A DNA stretch of 22,074 bases from Nanobdellota archaeon (GCA_023131705.1 JAGLZG010000169.1:1-22074); one strand, 5' to 3'. Positions 6,452-13,962 are shown, numbered from the stretch's first letter. Numbers and translations are program-made. Notes: a model not told the origin generated them from the letters alone.

Positions 6452-7096
6452 ATGAAACAAACAATACTTATATGTTCAGCGCACCCTGATGATGAGATTC
6501 TCGGATGTGGGGGAACTATTGCAAAATACAGCAAAGAAGGCAATAGTGTCATATCTATTATCTTTTCATATGGAGAAAGCTCCCATCCTCATCTAAAAAA
6601 GTATATAACAACAAGAATCAGGGTAAAAGAAAGCCAAAAAGCAGATAAAATTGTTGGCTGCAAAGAAACAATATTCCTGGGATTGCCAGATGGTAAGATT
6701 AGTACAAAAGTAAAAAATAAAAGTACAAGAGAAAAAATAAAAAAGTTGATAAAAAAATATAAACCAGATAAGATATTTACTCATTCTATTGAAGATCCAT
6801 TCCCTGATCATAGGGCAATATATAAATTAATAATAGATTCTGCTAATGAGATTAATTATAAAGGAAATCTATATTCTTTTGATATATGGAGTATAATAAG
6901 AATAAAAAAAAGAAATGCGCCTAAATTAATAGTAGATATATCCCCTACATTCAAATTAAAATTAAAAGCCTTAAAATGTTTCAAAAGCCAGGGTATTTCC
7001 ATGTTTCAGCTAATTCCTGCTGTCTATGCGCGCGCCATTATCAATGGAATAAATTATAATCACAAATTTGTCGAGGTATTTAACAAAATAAAATGA
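6452..7096 (+). CDS. LmbE/PIG-L family N-deacetylase
   Basis: 214 residues. Zinc-binding motif A10-H-P-D-D-E15 is followed by the G-CGGT turn and, around residue 120, the P-D-H pair, as in PIG-L/LmbE deacetylases that remove acetyl groups from N-acetylglucosamine in glycolipids, mycothiol-type thiols or glycans. It overlaps a GT4 glycosyltransferase by 4 bp (ATGA), so the two probably act on one glycan or glycolipid. The start codon lies only 7 nt after the tRNA, and no promoter fits in between, so it may be read from the tRNA promoter. Confidence 0.9.
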   Translation: MKQTILICSAHPDDEILGCGGTIAKYSKEGNSVISIIFSYGESSHPHLKKYITTRIRVKESQKADKIVGCKETIFLGLPDGKISTKVKNKSTREKIKKLIKKYKPDKIFTHSIEDPFPDHRAIYKLIIDSANEINYKGNLYSFDIWSIIRIKKRNAPKLIVDISPTFKLKLKALKCFKSQGISMFQLIPAVYARAIINGINYNHKFVEVFNKIK

Positions 7097-8232
7097 TTGC
7101 AAAACCAAAACTGCTGATTGCAACAGACTCTTTTTTGCCAAGATGGGATGGCATTTCAAGATTTTTATCAGAGATAGTTCCAAAATTAAGAAATTATTAT
7201 GACATAACTATAATTGCTCCAAAATTTGAAGGAAAATTTAATCCTATTGAAAGGGTAAATATAACAAGAGTTCCCTTATTTGGATTCAGGATTGGCGATT
7301 ATCAGCCGCCAAAACTGATGTCCAAGCTGTTAAAAGAGCATGTTGAAAAGGCAGATATAATATGGGTACAGACAATAGGTCCAATAGGCGCGCTGGCAAT
7401 AAGAAATGCAAAAAAACTGAAAAAACCAGTAATAGCATATATTCATTCCTTTGAATGGGAGCTTGTAACAAAAAGCATATCAACAAAAAAAATAGCAGAT
7501 TATACTATAAAGCCTATTATAAAATCAATTGCAAAAAACCTTTATAACAGGTGTAATATTATTATGGTTCCTTCTGCTGAAACAGCAAAAGTAATGGAAA
7601 AGCATGGTATTAAATCGCCCAAAGTAATTGTTAAGCTTGGAACAGACACAGAAAAATTCTTGCCTCCAGGGAGCAAAGAAGAGGCAAAAGAAAAGATAGG
7701 GGTAGACAAAAACAAAAAAGTCATTGGATTTTGCGGAAGAATAGGGAAAGAAAAAGACCTGATAACACTTTATAAGGCATTTTTAAGATTAGAAAAAATC
7801 CATAAAAATCTTGTTCTGCTGATAGTTGGACAGGGCATAAAAAAGCTGGAAAGATTATTTAAGGAAAAAGAGAATATACGGCTTATTAAAAAAACAAGTA
7901 ATGTTGTTCCATATCTTCAGGCAATGGATATCTATGTTTTGCCCTCGCTAACAGAAACAACATCACTCTCTACTTTAGAGGCAATGTCATGCGGAATTGC
8001 TGTTATAGTGACAAAAGTAGGTCATGTAAAAGATTATATAAAAGATAAAGATAATGGTTTGTTTTTCCCAAAACATAATAATCTGATATTAAGTATGAAA
8101 ATAGACTGGTTATTAAAAGAAGGATATGTAAGAAAAGCTCTGGGAGTAAACGCAAGGAAAACAGTCATAAAAAACTTCAGCTGGGAGCAAACAGTTAACA
8201 GAATAAAAAAAGTAATGAATGGTTTTTCGTAA
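7093..8232 (+). CDS. GT4-family (GT-B fold) glycosyltransferase
   Basis: 379 residues. The N-terminal Rossmann half starts LLIATDSFLPRWDGISRFL with the WDGI glycine-type loop. The C-terminal half has IGFCGRIGKEKDL (beta strand and donor-binding Lys), VGQG, and the E-x7-E signature ETTSLSTLE at about 288-296 followed by AMSCG. Such enzymes move sugars from nucleotide donors to lipids or glycans on the cytoplasmic face of the membrane. The 4-bp overlap with the deacetylase gene suggests a shared pathway, for example deacetylation of a GlcNAc-bearing acceptor. The substrate cannot be read from the sequence. Confidence 0.92.
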   Translation: MIAKPKLLIATDSFLPRWDGISRFLSEIVPKLRNYYDITIIAPKFEGKFNPIERVNITRVPLFGFRIGDYQPPKLMSKLLKEHVEKADIIWVQTIGPIGALAIRNAKKLKKPVIAYIHSFEWELVTKSISTKKIADYTIKPIIKSIAKNLYNRCNIIMVPSAETAKVMEKHGIKSPKVIVKLGTDTEKFLPPGSKEEAKEKIGVDKNKKVIGFCGRIGKEKDLITLYKAFLRLEKIHKNLVLLIVGQGIKKLERLFKEKENIRLIKKTSNVVPYLQAMDIYVLPSLTETTSLSTLEAMSCGIAVIVTKVGHVKDYIKDKDNGLFFPKHNNLILSMKIDWLLKEGYVRKALGVNARKTVIKNFSWEQTVNRIKKVMNGFS

Positions 8233-8237
8233 GGTCT

Positions 8238-8441
8238 TTAAAATCTCTGATTTTTAAGACCTTAGAAAATCTTTGATTTTTGTAAGGTTTTGAAAATCTC
8301 TGATTTTCATGAGATACAAAAAATCTTTGATTACTTTGAAAAATCTTAGATTTTTCTAAGTTCCCAGAAATCTTTGATTTCTGTGATTTTAGTATCTCTG
8401 ATTTTTAAGACCTTAGAAAATCTTTGATTTTCGTAAGGTTT
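8238..8441. repeat. array of about eight short hairpins with a 48-bp direct repeat
   Basis: The stretch between the glycosyltransferase and NAC genes is made of units such as AAAATC-TYT-GATTTT, each an inverted repeat with a 3-nt loop, separated by variants of aagaccttag or gtaaggttt that also partly pair (CTTAG/CTAAG). Bases 8243-8290 and 8394-8441 are 48-bp copies with one mismatch (8281 T, 8432 C). Spacing is irregular and units vary, so it is not CRISPR. A hairpin of the same family recurs at 11801-11821. No coding potential. Confidence 0.8.
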
Positions 8442-8448
8442 TTATATA
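8441..8448 (+). promoter_or_regulatory. TATA box for the NAC gene
   Basis: TTTATATA centred 26 nt before the ATG at 8471, at the end of the hairpin array. This is leaderless spacing. Confidence 0.55.
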
Positions 8449-8470
8449 GAATTAAATTAATGATATTAAA

Positions 8471-8812
8471 ATGATACCAGGAATGAATCCAAGGAAAATG
8501 CAGCAGATGATGCGCCGAATGGGCATACAGCAGTCAGACATAGATGCAAAACAAGTCATAATTAAATGTGGGGATAAAGATATAGTAATAAACAACCCCC
8601 AGGTTGCAAAAGTAAACATGATGGGCCAGGAAACCTATCAGGTCGTTGGAGAAGCAGAGGAAGTTGAAGCCTCAAAAGAGCCTGAAATAAATGAAGATGA
8701 TATAAAAACTGTTTCTGAACAGGGTAATTGCTCAGAAGAACAGGCAAAAGAAGCAATAAAAAGAAATAAAGGAGACCTGGCAGCTGCAATAATAGAACTA
8801 AAAAAAGAATAA
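8471..8812 (+). CDS. nac: archaeal nascent polypeptide-associated complex (NAC) protein
   Basis: 113 residues, the usual length of archaeal NAC alpha homologs. The basic Met-rich N-terminus (MIPGMNPRKMQQMMRRMGI) is the ribosome-contacting part. Residues about 25-65 form the NAC beta barrel (KQVIIKCGDKDIVINNPQVA, then GQETYQVVGEAEE). Residues about 73-113 are a UBA domain (DIKTVSEQGNCSEEQAKEAI). It binds polypeptides leaving the ribosome, as a homodimer in archaea. It has its own promoter. Confidence 0.96.
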   Translation: MIPGMNPRKMQQMMRRMGIQQSDIDAKQVIIKCGDKDIVINNPQVAKVNMMGQETYQVVGEAEEVEASKEPEINEDDIKTVSEQGNCSEEQAKEAIKRNKGDLAAAIIELKKE

Positions 8813-8813
8813 A

Positions 8814-8823
8814 CTATTTAAAC
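8814..8823 (+). promoter_or_regulatory. TATA box for the helical-pair operon
   Basis: CTATTTAAAC directly after the NAC stop, centred about 28 nt before the ATG at 8847. Confidence 0.5.
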
Positions 8824-8846
8824 TTCTTTCTCATACTAACACATAT

Positions 8847-9335
8847 ATGGAAAGATTCCAGGAGTTAAGAGACAGGGCAAAAAAAAAGATAATGCTTGCT
8901 GACCATATAATAACACAAACATACCCTTTAATAAAAGACCCTAAACTGTTATTGTCAGCGATAGAAAATATATTTTTAGCGCTGACAAACTCTATGGGCT
9001 CTCTGCTCCACTATGAAAGATTATTTAAGAGGATTCCTCCTTTTCAGGATACATTTGACAGCAAGTTTAATATATTTAAAGAAAGATGTGTAGAAAAATA
9101 TAATATAAAACAGGATTATATATCAGTAATAAAAGAGCTTAAGGATATAATAATAGAGCATAAAAAAAGCCCAATGGAGTTTGTAAGAAATGACCGTTTT
9201 GTTATCTGCTCTGATAATTACAGGATGAAAACAATAGATATAGATAAAATAAAAAAGATGATGCATATTACAAAGGATTTTGTTTTTGACATGGAAAAAA
9301 TTGTCAGCAGGAATGAAGAAATATTTGCAAGGTGA
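8847..9335 (+). CDS. helical protein of unknown function, first of a related pair
   Basis: 162 residues, predicted all-helical, not recognised as a named family. It resembles the next gene in layout: a basic first helix ending in ADH (IMLADHIITQTYPL), a helix with LLSAIENIFLALTNSMGSLL, and a conserved tail TIDIDKIKK matched by NIDIDTIQE in the partner. The pattern recalls HEPN-like four-helix bundles, but the R-x4-H motif of the partner is not kept here (FVRNDRFV). First gene of a three-gene operon with overlapping ends; GTGA links it to the next gene. Confidence 0.75.
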   Translation: MERFQELRDRAKKKIMLADHIITQTYPLIKDPKLLLSAIENIFLALTNSMGSLLHYERLFKRIPPFQDTFDSKFNIFKERCVEKYNIKQDYISVIKELKDIIIEHKKSPMEFVRNDRFVICSDNYRMKTIDIDKIKKMMHITKDFVFDMEKIVSRNEEIFAR

Positions 9336-9805
9336 TTGGCATAAAAGAAAGAATAGAGTTAGCAAAAGAAGAGCTGAAGAGAGTTGACCATTTGTTCTAT
9401 GTAAGCTTAAAATATACAAGAACAGTAGATGTTATAAAAAGTGTTATTGAAAGATTAATAAAAGCATTTGATTTTTCAATAGATGCACTATTGCTTTATA
9501 TGCAGAAAAAAAAGAAGATAAAAGAAATTCCTTCTAATCCAATGGCAAAATGTGATGCCATTAAAAAGCTCTTTTCTGAAAATAAGGAATTTGTAAATGA
9601 TATTGATTTCTACATTCTGCTAAGAAAAATAAACAGGGCAGAATATTCCAAAGAAAGAGAGTTCAGGAGGCATGTTACAATGGTTGCAGTTGTTGATGAT
9701 GAGGTTCTGAATATAGACATAGACACAATTCAGGAATACAATGAAAGAACAAAAACATTTGTTGAAAATGCCTATAACCTCATATATGGAATAAAAGATG
9801 AATGA
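9332..9805 (+). CDS. helical protein of unknown function, second of a related pair (HEPN-like?)
   Basis: 157 residues starting at a GTG (9332-9334) that overlaps the previous stop by 4 bp. The first helix has ELKRVDHLFYVSLKYTR, matching the partner's ADH helix. A second helix reads VIKSVIERLIKAFDFSIDAL. Near residue 111 is REFRRH, which has R-x4-H spacing like HEPN nucleases, and the tail has NIDIDTIQEY. I infer that the two proteins are diverged paralogs and may form a heterodimer. No function can be named. Confidence 0.75.
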   Translation: MIGIKERIELAKEELKRVDHLFYVSLKYTRTVDVIKSVIERLIKAFDFSIDALLLYMQKKKKIKEIPSNPMAKCDAIKKLFSENKEFVNDIDFYILLRKINRAEYSKEREFRRHVTMVAVVDDEVLNIDIDTIQEYNERTKTFVENAYNLIYGIKDE

Positions 9806-10304
9806 TATTTATGAAAGATTGAGGAATAAGGGATGGGACCAGGAAAACATAGATAAGGCGCTATCAATAATAGAAAAAGCAGAAGATAAAAAATCAAAAA
9901 AAATAAAATTCCTGGATAGCATAATTTTCTGGTCTGTTTTAACAATAGCAATTATTGGAAATCTTATTGTATCAATAATATTAATACCTTTCCTTCTGGC
10001 ATTAAAAGGTTTTATCTTATATTCAATAATAGCAACCATTGGATTATCCTTTGGCTTTTTCTTTGACCTGTTGATAAGAGATATAGAGAATCTTCAAAAA
10101 AAAGATGTAATAATCTCGAATCTGTTTATACCCTGTTTAGCAATAATCAATATTGGCTATATGGTAAAATTTGCAAACTATCTTCAATCAACACTGCAAT
10201 TAGGGAATGTACAGCACAGCTATATTCTTATCTCTCTTGTTTATGCTGTTGCATTTATGCTGCCTTATATAACCAAAGAGTTTATGTTAAAAAGAAAAAT
10301 ATAA
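9798..10304 (+). CDS. four-helix membrane protein with a UBA-like cytosolic head
   Basis: 168 residues. Residues 1-27 (LRNKGWDQENIDKALSIIEK) look like a small three-helix UBA or CUE-type segment, then a lysine-rich linker. Four hydrophobic helices follow, including FWSVLTIAIIGNLIVSIILI, FILYSIIATIGLSFGFFF, LFIPCLAIINIGYMV and YILISLVYAVAFMLPYI. It ends with a basic tail. It overlaps the previous gene by 8 bp, so it probably works with the helical pair, perhaps holding it at the membrane. No family is recognised. Confidence 0.78.
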   Translation: MNDIYERLRNKGWDQENIDKALSIIEKAEDKKSKKIKFLDSIIFWSVLTIAIIGNLIVSIILIPFLLALKGFILYSIIATIGLSFGFFFDLLIRDIENLQKKDVIISNLFIPCLAIINIGYMVKFANYLQSTLQLGNVQHSYILISLVYAVAFMLPYITKEFMLKRKI

Positions 10305-10315
10305 ACAAACAAAAC

Positions 10316-10324
10316 ATTTAAATA
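10316..10324 (+). promoter_or_regulatory. TATA box for trpS
   Basis: ATTTAAATA just after the preceding stop, centred about 28 nt before the ATG at 10348. Confidence 0.5.
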
Positions 10325-10347
10325 ATAATGAGGCAAGGTAAACAATT

Positions 10348-11469
10348 ATGGCTAAGGAATTCATAGTAACACCATGGAATGTTTCTGGAGATGTAGATTA
10401 TAAGAGATTGATTAATGAATTTGGAATAAAAGAAATAGATGGGCCTTTATTAAAAAGAATTAAAAAAATTACAGGAGAACTCCACCCTTTCTTGAGGAGG
10501 AATATTTTTTTTGCGCACAGGGACTTAAACTGGATATTAGATGAATATGAAAAGGGGAATAAATTTTTTCTTTATACTGGCAGGGCCCCTTCCGGACACA
10601 CCCACCTGGGCCATCTTGTTCCTTGGATATTTACAAAATGGATTCAGGAAAAATTTAATGTTAACTTATGGTTCCAGTTTCCTGATGAAGAAAAATTTCT
10701 TTTTAAAGAAAATCTAACTCTTAAAGATACTGAAAAATATACCTATGAAAACATGTTAGATGTTATCGCTGTAGGTTTTGATCCAAAGAAAACTAAATTC
10801 CTCATAGACACAAAAAATGCAAATCTTATGTATAAAGAGGCTTTAAAAGTTGCTAAAAAAATAAATTTTTCTAATGTTAAAGCGGCTTTTGGCCTTAATA
10901 ATGAATCAAATATAGGGATTATCTTTTATACTGCAATGCAGGCTGTTCCGGCATTTTTACCTTCTGTCCTAGCTAAAAAAAATATACCTTGTTTAATTCC
11001 TCATGCAGTAGACCAAGACCCTCATTTTAGGCTGTCAAGGGATGTAGTAGGAAAATTAGGCTATTATAAGCCAGCTTCAATACAATGCAGATTCCTGCCA
11101 GCCCTGCAGGGGTCTTCTGGTAAAATGTCAGCTTCTATGGAAAAAACAGCAATATACACAGTAGACAATGAAAAGATAGTTGCTAAAAAAATAAACAAAT
11201 ATGCTTTTTCAGGAGGGAGAGATACTATTGAAGAACATAGGAGATTAGGGGGAATACCTGAAAAAGATATTGCTTATCAGTGGCTTAATTTCTTTGAAGA
11301 AGATGATAAAAAATTAGTAAAGATATACCATGATTACAAATCCGGAAAACTATTGTCTGGTGAATTAAAAGCAATCTTAATAGATAAGATAAATAACATG
11401 CTGAAAAAACATCAAAAAAACAGGGAAAAAGCAAAGAAACAATTAGATAAGTTTATAATTAAGGGTTGA
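10348..11469 (+). CDS. trpS: tryptophanyl-tRNA synthetase, archaeal/eukaryotic type
   Basis: 373 residues, class I synthetase that charges tRNA-Trp. The N-terminal TPWNVSGDVDYKRLINEFG is diagnostic of the archaeal and eukaryotic form. The HIGH-type signature is PSGHTHLGH (81-89) and the second is K259-M-S-A-S263. The Trp pocket region and the helical C-terminus are complete. A run of 43 bp separates it from the preceding membrane gene and carries its own promoter. Confidence 0.97.
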   Translation: MAKEFIVTPWNVSGDVDYKRLINEFGIKEIDGPLLKRIKKITGELHPFLRRNIFFAHRDLNWILDEYEKGNKFFLYTGRAPSGHTHLGHLVPWIFTKWIQEKFNVNLWFQFPDEEKFLFKENLTLKDTEKYTYENMLDVIAVGFDPKKTKFLIDTKNANLMYKEALKVAKKINFSNVKAAFGLNNESNIGIIFYTAMQAVPAFLPSVLAKKNIPCLIPHAVDQDPHFRLSRDVVGKLGYYKPASIQCRFLPALQGSSGKMSASMEKTAIYTVDNEKIVAKKINKYAFSGGRDTIEEHRRLGGIPEKDIAYQWLNFFEEDDKKLVKIYHDYKSGKLLSGELKAILIDKINNMLKKHQKNREKAKKQLDKFIIKG

Positions 11470-11515
11470 TTTTATAAAGTTTGAGGATAAATAAAATAAA
11501 AAGAGGTGATTAAAT

Positions 11516-11722
11516 ATGGCATTTAAAGCAGCTCCACTGCATGGAAGTTTTATGTTAACTGCAATTCTGGGTTTTTTAATATCTGTTATATGGGTGTATC
11601 CAAAAAATAGATCCTATGGTTTTGCATTTGGATTAATATTTGTACTGATGTTCATTGCTTCTATAATCTCAATGACATATGGTCCTGCAGGAACTGAATT
11701 AAAGATGGATAAAAAGAAATAA
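11516..11722 (+). CDS. small two-helix membrane protein (68 aa)
   Basis: Two hydrophobic segments, FMLTAILGFLISVIWVY and FAFGLIFVLMFIASIISM, joined by a short polar turn, with a KKK end. A good Shine-Dalgarno site (GAGGTGAT) lies 4 to 8 nt before the ATG. It follows trpS by 46 bp, with a possible TATA box (TTTTATAAAG at 11471-11480). Family not named; the PLHGSF N-terminus and PAGTEL tail may help find relatives. Confidence 0.82.
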   Translation: MAFKAAPLHGSFMLTAILGFLISVIWVYPKNRSYGFAFGLIFVLMFIASIISMTYGPAGTELKMDKKK

Positions 11723-11730
11723 ATTTTTAT

Positions 11731-11799
11731 TTATTCCATCTTGTCAAACTTTTCCTTTGCTTTTGATTCTTTCCAATGCGACTTTTTCTTTTTTGACAT
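11731..11799 (-). CDS. possible 22-codon ORF carrying a duplicated protein tail
   Basis: MSKKKKSHWKESKAKEKFDK followed by ME and stop. Its last part, WKESKAKEKFDK, is the same as the end of the 65-codon remnant 180 bp away, because both lie on the 37-bp direct repeat. It is most likely a gene fragment rather than a functional gene. Confidence 0.2.
   Translation of the reverse strand: MSKKKKSHWKESKAKEKFDKME
11741..11777. repeat. 37-bp direct repeat, copy 1 (copy 2 at 11919-11955)
   Basis: The two copies are 178 bp apart with one mismatch (11758 T, 11936 A). On the minus strand both read through the same codons (WKESKAKEKFDK), so the repeat is a duplicated 3' end of a coding sequence. Confidence 0.85.
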
Positions 11800-11848
11800 G
11801 TCAGAAATCAAAGATTTCTGAGCATGCTCAAAAACTTTTAGTTTTTGA
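11795..11848. repeat. run of four adjacent palindromes
   Basis: GACATGTC (11795-11802), then TCAGAAATC-AAA-GATTTCTGA (11801-11821, 9-bp stem), GCATGC (11822-11827) and TCAAAAAC-TTTTA-GTTTTTGA (11828-11848, 8-bp stem). The second has the same AAATC/GATTT core as the array at 8238-8441. The run lies between the two 37-bp repeats, so it may have inserted there. The rest of 11849-11905 is A-rich and shows nothing I can name. Confidence 0.75.
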
Positions 11849-11905
11849 CAAAAAAGAAAAACACCGCCAGAAAAAGAAAAAACCATTTAGTCTCGCTTCA
11901 CTCGA

Positions 11906-12103
11906 TTATTGATTTAATTTGTCAAACTTTTCCTTAGCTTTTGATTCTTTCCAATAAACTACATGAGAAGCTCTTTTTTCAAAAAGAGAAATTGCTATTC
12001 TTATTAAGTCAGACTGGAAAGGCTTTAGTTCTTGTTTTGCAATAATAATCTTAGCATCACTAATACATTCATTAATTTTATGTAATATATGTGATATGAA
12101 ATA
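11906..12103 (-). pseudogene. 65-codon coding remnant without a start codon
   Basis: An open frame between TGA (12104-12106) and TAA (11906-11908) reads like real protein: HKINECISDAKIIIAKQELK, then PFQSDLIRIAISLFEKRASH and VVYWKESKAKEKFDKLNQ. It has no Met at all. It is probably the end of a gene whose 5' part is lost, or it starts at a rare ATT/ATA codon. The helical pattern cannot be assigned to a family. Its 3' end is duplicated at 11741-11777. Confidence 0.5.
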
Positions 12104-12111
12104 TCAGATGA

Positions 12112-13059
12112 TTATTTTAAGTATAGATAATAACCTCTCTTTTTATTATAGAACCAGATATCTTCTTCATCTTTGCTTTCTTCAAACATTTGTTTAAATC
12201 CTTGAACATTAGAATCTAAATAATCAGCATACACAAGAGCAGCTGCTTCTGGAAATTTTGGTCTTTGTTGAGAACCATATCCTGTTTTAGAAAAACGACT
12301 TACTACCATATGGTTCAGTTTTAACTTTAAATCCTTTGGGAAGTTCTCAAATTTCTCGAACTTTTTTTGTAGGAGCCTATCACCTAAGATAATGTGACCC
12401 ATAAGTCCACCTTCTTCAGCTATATCTATAATTCTATCAATTTTATATTCTTCAGTTTTGCCTATCTTATTAAGGATAGCTGCTGTTAATAATAAATCTT
12501 TATTTAGCTCAGGATAAATATTGCAAATAGTTTTACAAATTCTTATCACACTAACTGTATGTTCTAATAAACCACCAATATAGTTATGATTATATAATAA
12601 AGTAGCTGGAACTTCTTTAAATTTTTTAACAAATTCTTTGTCATTAAAAAAAGAATGTAACAATTTACCTAATTCTACAATTTTAATTTCTTCAATAGTT
12701 TTTAGTAATTCATCCATTAATTCATTGATATCTTTAGATGTACTTTTCAAAAAATCCCTTAGTTCATATTCTTCGCTAAGTTTAATATCTGTAGGATTGA
12801 ATATTATTTGCAATCCATATTCCTTATGTTTTTGCGTAACACCCTTAACTTCAATTACATCTCCTTTCTTAATATCAAAATTTATCAATTGTGGATTCCA
12901 ACAGAGTGCTGAGATTTCTCCAGTCTTGTCTCCTAACTGTAATTGAAGATATTCCCCTTCTTTGGAAATAAAAGGTTTAATTTCTTTCTCAAGAATCATA
13001 AATTCTGTTTTAACTTCTTCATTTCCTTTTAAGTCCTTAACCCATTGTTCTTTAATCAT
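12112..13059 (-). CDS. YhaM-like OB-fold/HD-domain protein with degenerate metal site
   Basis: 315 residues from the ATG at 13059, chosen because AAGGGAG lies 6 to 12 nt upstream; a longer frame to 13095 overlaps the upstream gene. An N-terminal OB fold (YLQLQLGDKTGEISALCWNP, about 35-95) is followed by an HD-superfamily domain (HNYIGGLLEHTVSVIRICKT, about 158-177). This is the architecture of bacterial YhaM 3'-5' exoribonucleases. In the HD domain, AILHD-GK is AILNKIGK (N197-K198), and the later HHG is RFS (255-257). H167, GH222 and D279 remain. Hydrolase activity is therefore doubtful; it may be a nucleic-acid-binding partner of the adjacent Cas4-like nuclease, 14 bp upstream. Confidence 0.82.
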   Translation of the reverse strand: MIKEQWVKDLKGNEEVKTEFMILEKEIKPFISKEGEYLQLQLGDKTGEISALCWNPQLINFDIKKGDVIEVKGVTQKHKEYGLQIIFNPTDIKLSEEYELRDFLKSTSKDINELMDELLKTIEEIKIVELGKLLHSFFNDKEFVKKFKEVPATLLYNHNYIGGLLEHTVSVIRICKTICNIYPELNKDLLLTAAILNKIGKTEEYKIDRIIDIAEEGGLMGHIILGDRLLQKKFEKFENFPKDLKLKLNHMVVSRFSKTGYGSQQRPKFPEAAALVYADYLDSNVQGFKQMFEESKDEEDIWFYNKKRGYYLYLK

Positions 13060-13073
13060 TTTAACTCCCTTAA

Positions 13074-13670
13074 TTAATCTACCCTTTCTGAACAATCATT
13101 TTTTGTTATTGAACAAAACTTACAGTCAGCACCAGGATTTTTTGTTGGTGGTTTTGGTGAGGATAAAACATTAACAAAGAAATTGAAGTTGTCTTCAAAA
13201 TTTTCAGGTAAATTAGGTATTTCAATCTTTTTATCTTTGTATATAACTACTCCCTTACTTTGTTTTCCAGAAAATTTACCTTTTGATAAAAGGTACATAT
13301 ATATCATTACTTGAACTTGGTCTGAAGATCTTTCTTTTCCGGTTTTGCAATCATATATTATCACTACATCTTTTTTTTCTATAATACAATCTGGTTTAGC
13401 GGCTACAGTTATATCTAAATTTGGAATTTTGTATTTAACAGATTGTTCAATAATAGGACTATAATTTTCTTTAATCAATTTTTCTTTTAACTCAGTTAGC
13501 ATTTTGGTGTGATCCATTTTCCATCCCACTAAATCAAAATCATCTGGTTGTTTTTCAATTTCTTTATTTTGACTCCGAAACCAACTTTGCCATTGGCATG
13601 TTATATCTCCTGCCATAATCTTTGCTAACCATGTTACCCAAATATAAGGTGATTCTCTTAAATTTGCCAT
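13074..13670 (-). CDS. Cas4-like PD-(D/E)xK nuclease with likely iron-sulfur cluster
   Basis: 198 residues. The nuclease core has AAKPDCII (D94), IIYDCKTGK (D107-x-K109) and a Q-rich helix QVQVMIYMY. C25 plus C183, C186 and C193 match the four-Cys pattern of the Cas4/AddB-type 4Fe-4S nucleases. These enzymes trim single-stranded DNA ends. No CRISPR array or cas genes lie in the window, so it is better read as a stand-alone repair exonuclease. It shares an operon with the OB/HD protein, and a TATA box at 13692-13705 gives them a promoter separate from xseB. Confidence 0.86.
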   Translation of the reverse strand: MANLRESPYIWVTWLAKIMAGDITCQWQSWFRSQNKEIEKQPDDFDLVGWKMDHTKMLTELKEKLIKENYSPIIEQSVKYKIPNLDITVAAKPDCIIEKKDVVIIYDCKTGKERSSDQVQVMIYMYLLSKGKFSGKQSKGVVIYKDKKIEIPNLPENFEDNFNFFVNVLSSPKPPTKNPGADCKFCSITKNDCSERVD

Positions 13671-13691
13671 ATTACTTCTTAAATATTAGCT

Positions 13692-13705
13692 CATTTTATA
13701 TATCT
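13692..13705 (-). promoter_or_regulatory. TATA box for the Cas4-like nuclease and OB/HD genes
   Basis: Minus-strand GATATATAAAATGA, centred about 29 nt before the ATG at 13670, inside the 73-bp gap after xseB. Confidence 0.5.
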
Positions 13706-13743
13706 TTTGATAAATCTAAATTAAAGTAGAGATTAAATTATAC

Positions 13744-13962
13744 CTAGAATGGCTCACTAATAACTTTCCCATCTTTCTCTGTTATTTTTTCAATCTTTTG
13801 TTGTGCCTTTTCTAGTTCCTCAGTACACAATTTTGAGAGTTTAATGCCTTCTTCAAATTTTTCAAGAGTTTCTTTTAAAGGCAAATCTCCACCTTCCAAA
13901 GAACCGACAGTTTCTTCAATTTTTTTTAGATTTTTTTCAAAAGGTTCATTTTCGTTTTCCAT
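13744..13962 (-). CDS. xseB: exonuclease VII small subunit
   Basis: 72 residues, normal for XseB. PFEKNLKKIEETVGSLEGGD, then LPLKETLEKFEEGIKLSKLC, is the family's two-helix hairpin with the LE-G-LPL-E---FE-G signature. Several copies pack on each large subunit to form the active enzyme. It overlaps xseA by 17 bp, so it is co-translated. Confidence 0.95.
   Translation of the reverse strand: MENENEPFEKNLKKIEETVGSLEGGDLPLKETLEKFEEGIKLSKLCTEELEKAQQKIEKITEKDGKVISEPF

Noticed and set aside
8238..8441. CRISPR array
   Set aside because: Units are short, variable inverted repeats with no constant repeat-spacer pattern, and no cas genes are nearby apart from a stand-alone Cas4-like nuclease 5 kb away.
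13060..13095. Longer N-terminus for the OB/HD protein
   Set aside because: It overlaps the Cas4-like gene and lacks a ribosome site, whereas GGGAG precedes the ATG at 13059.
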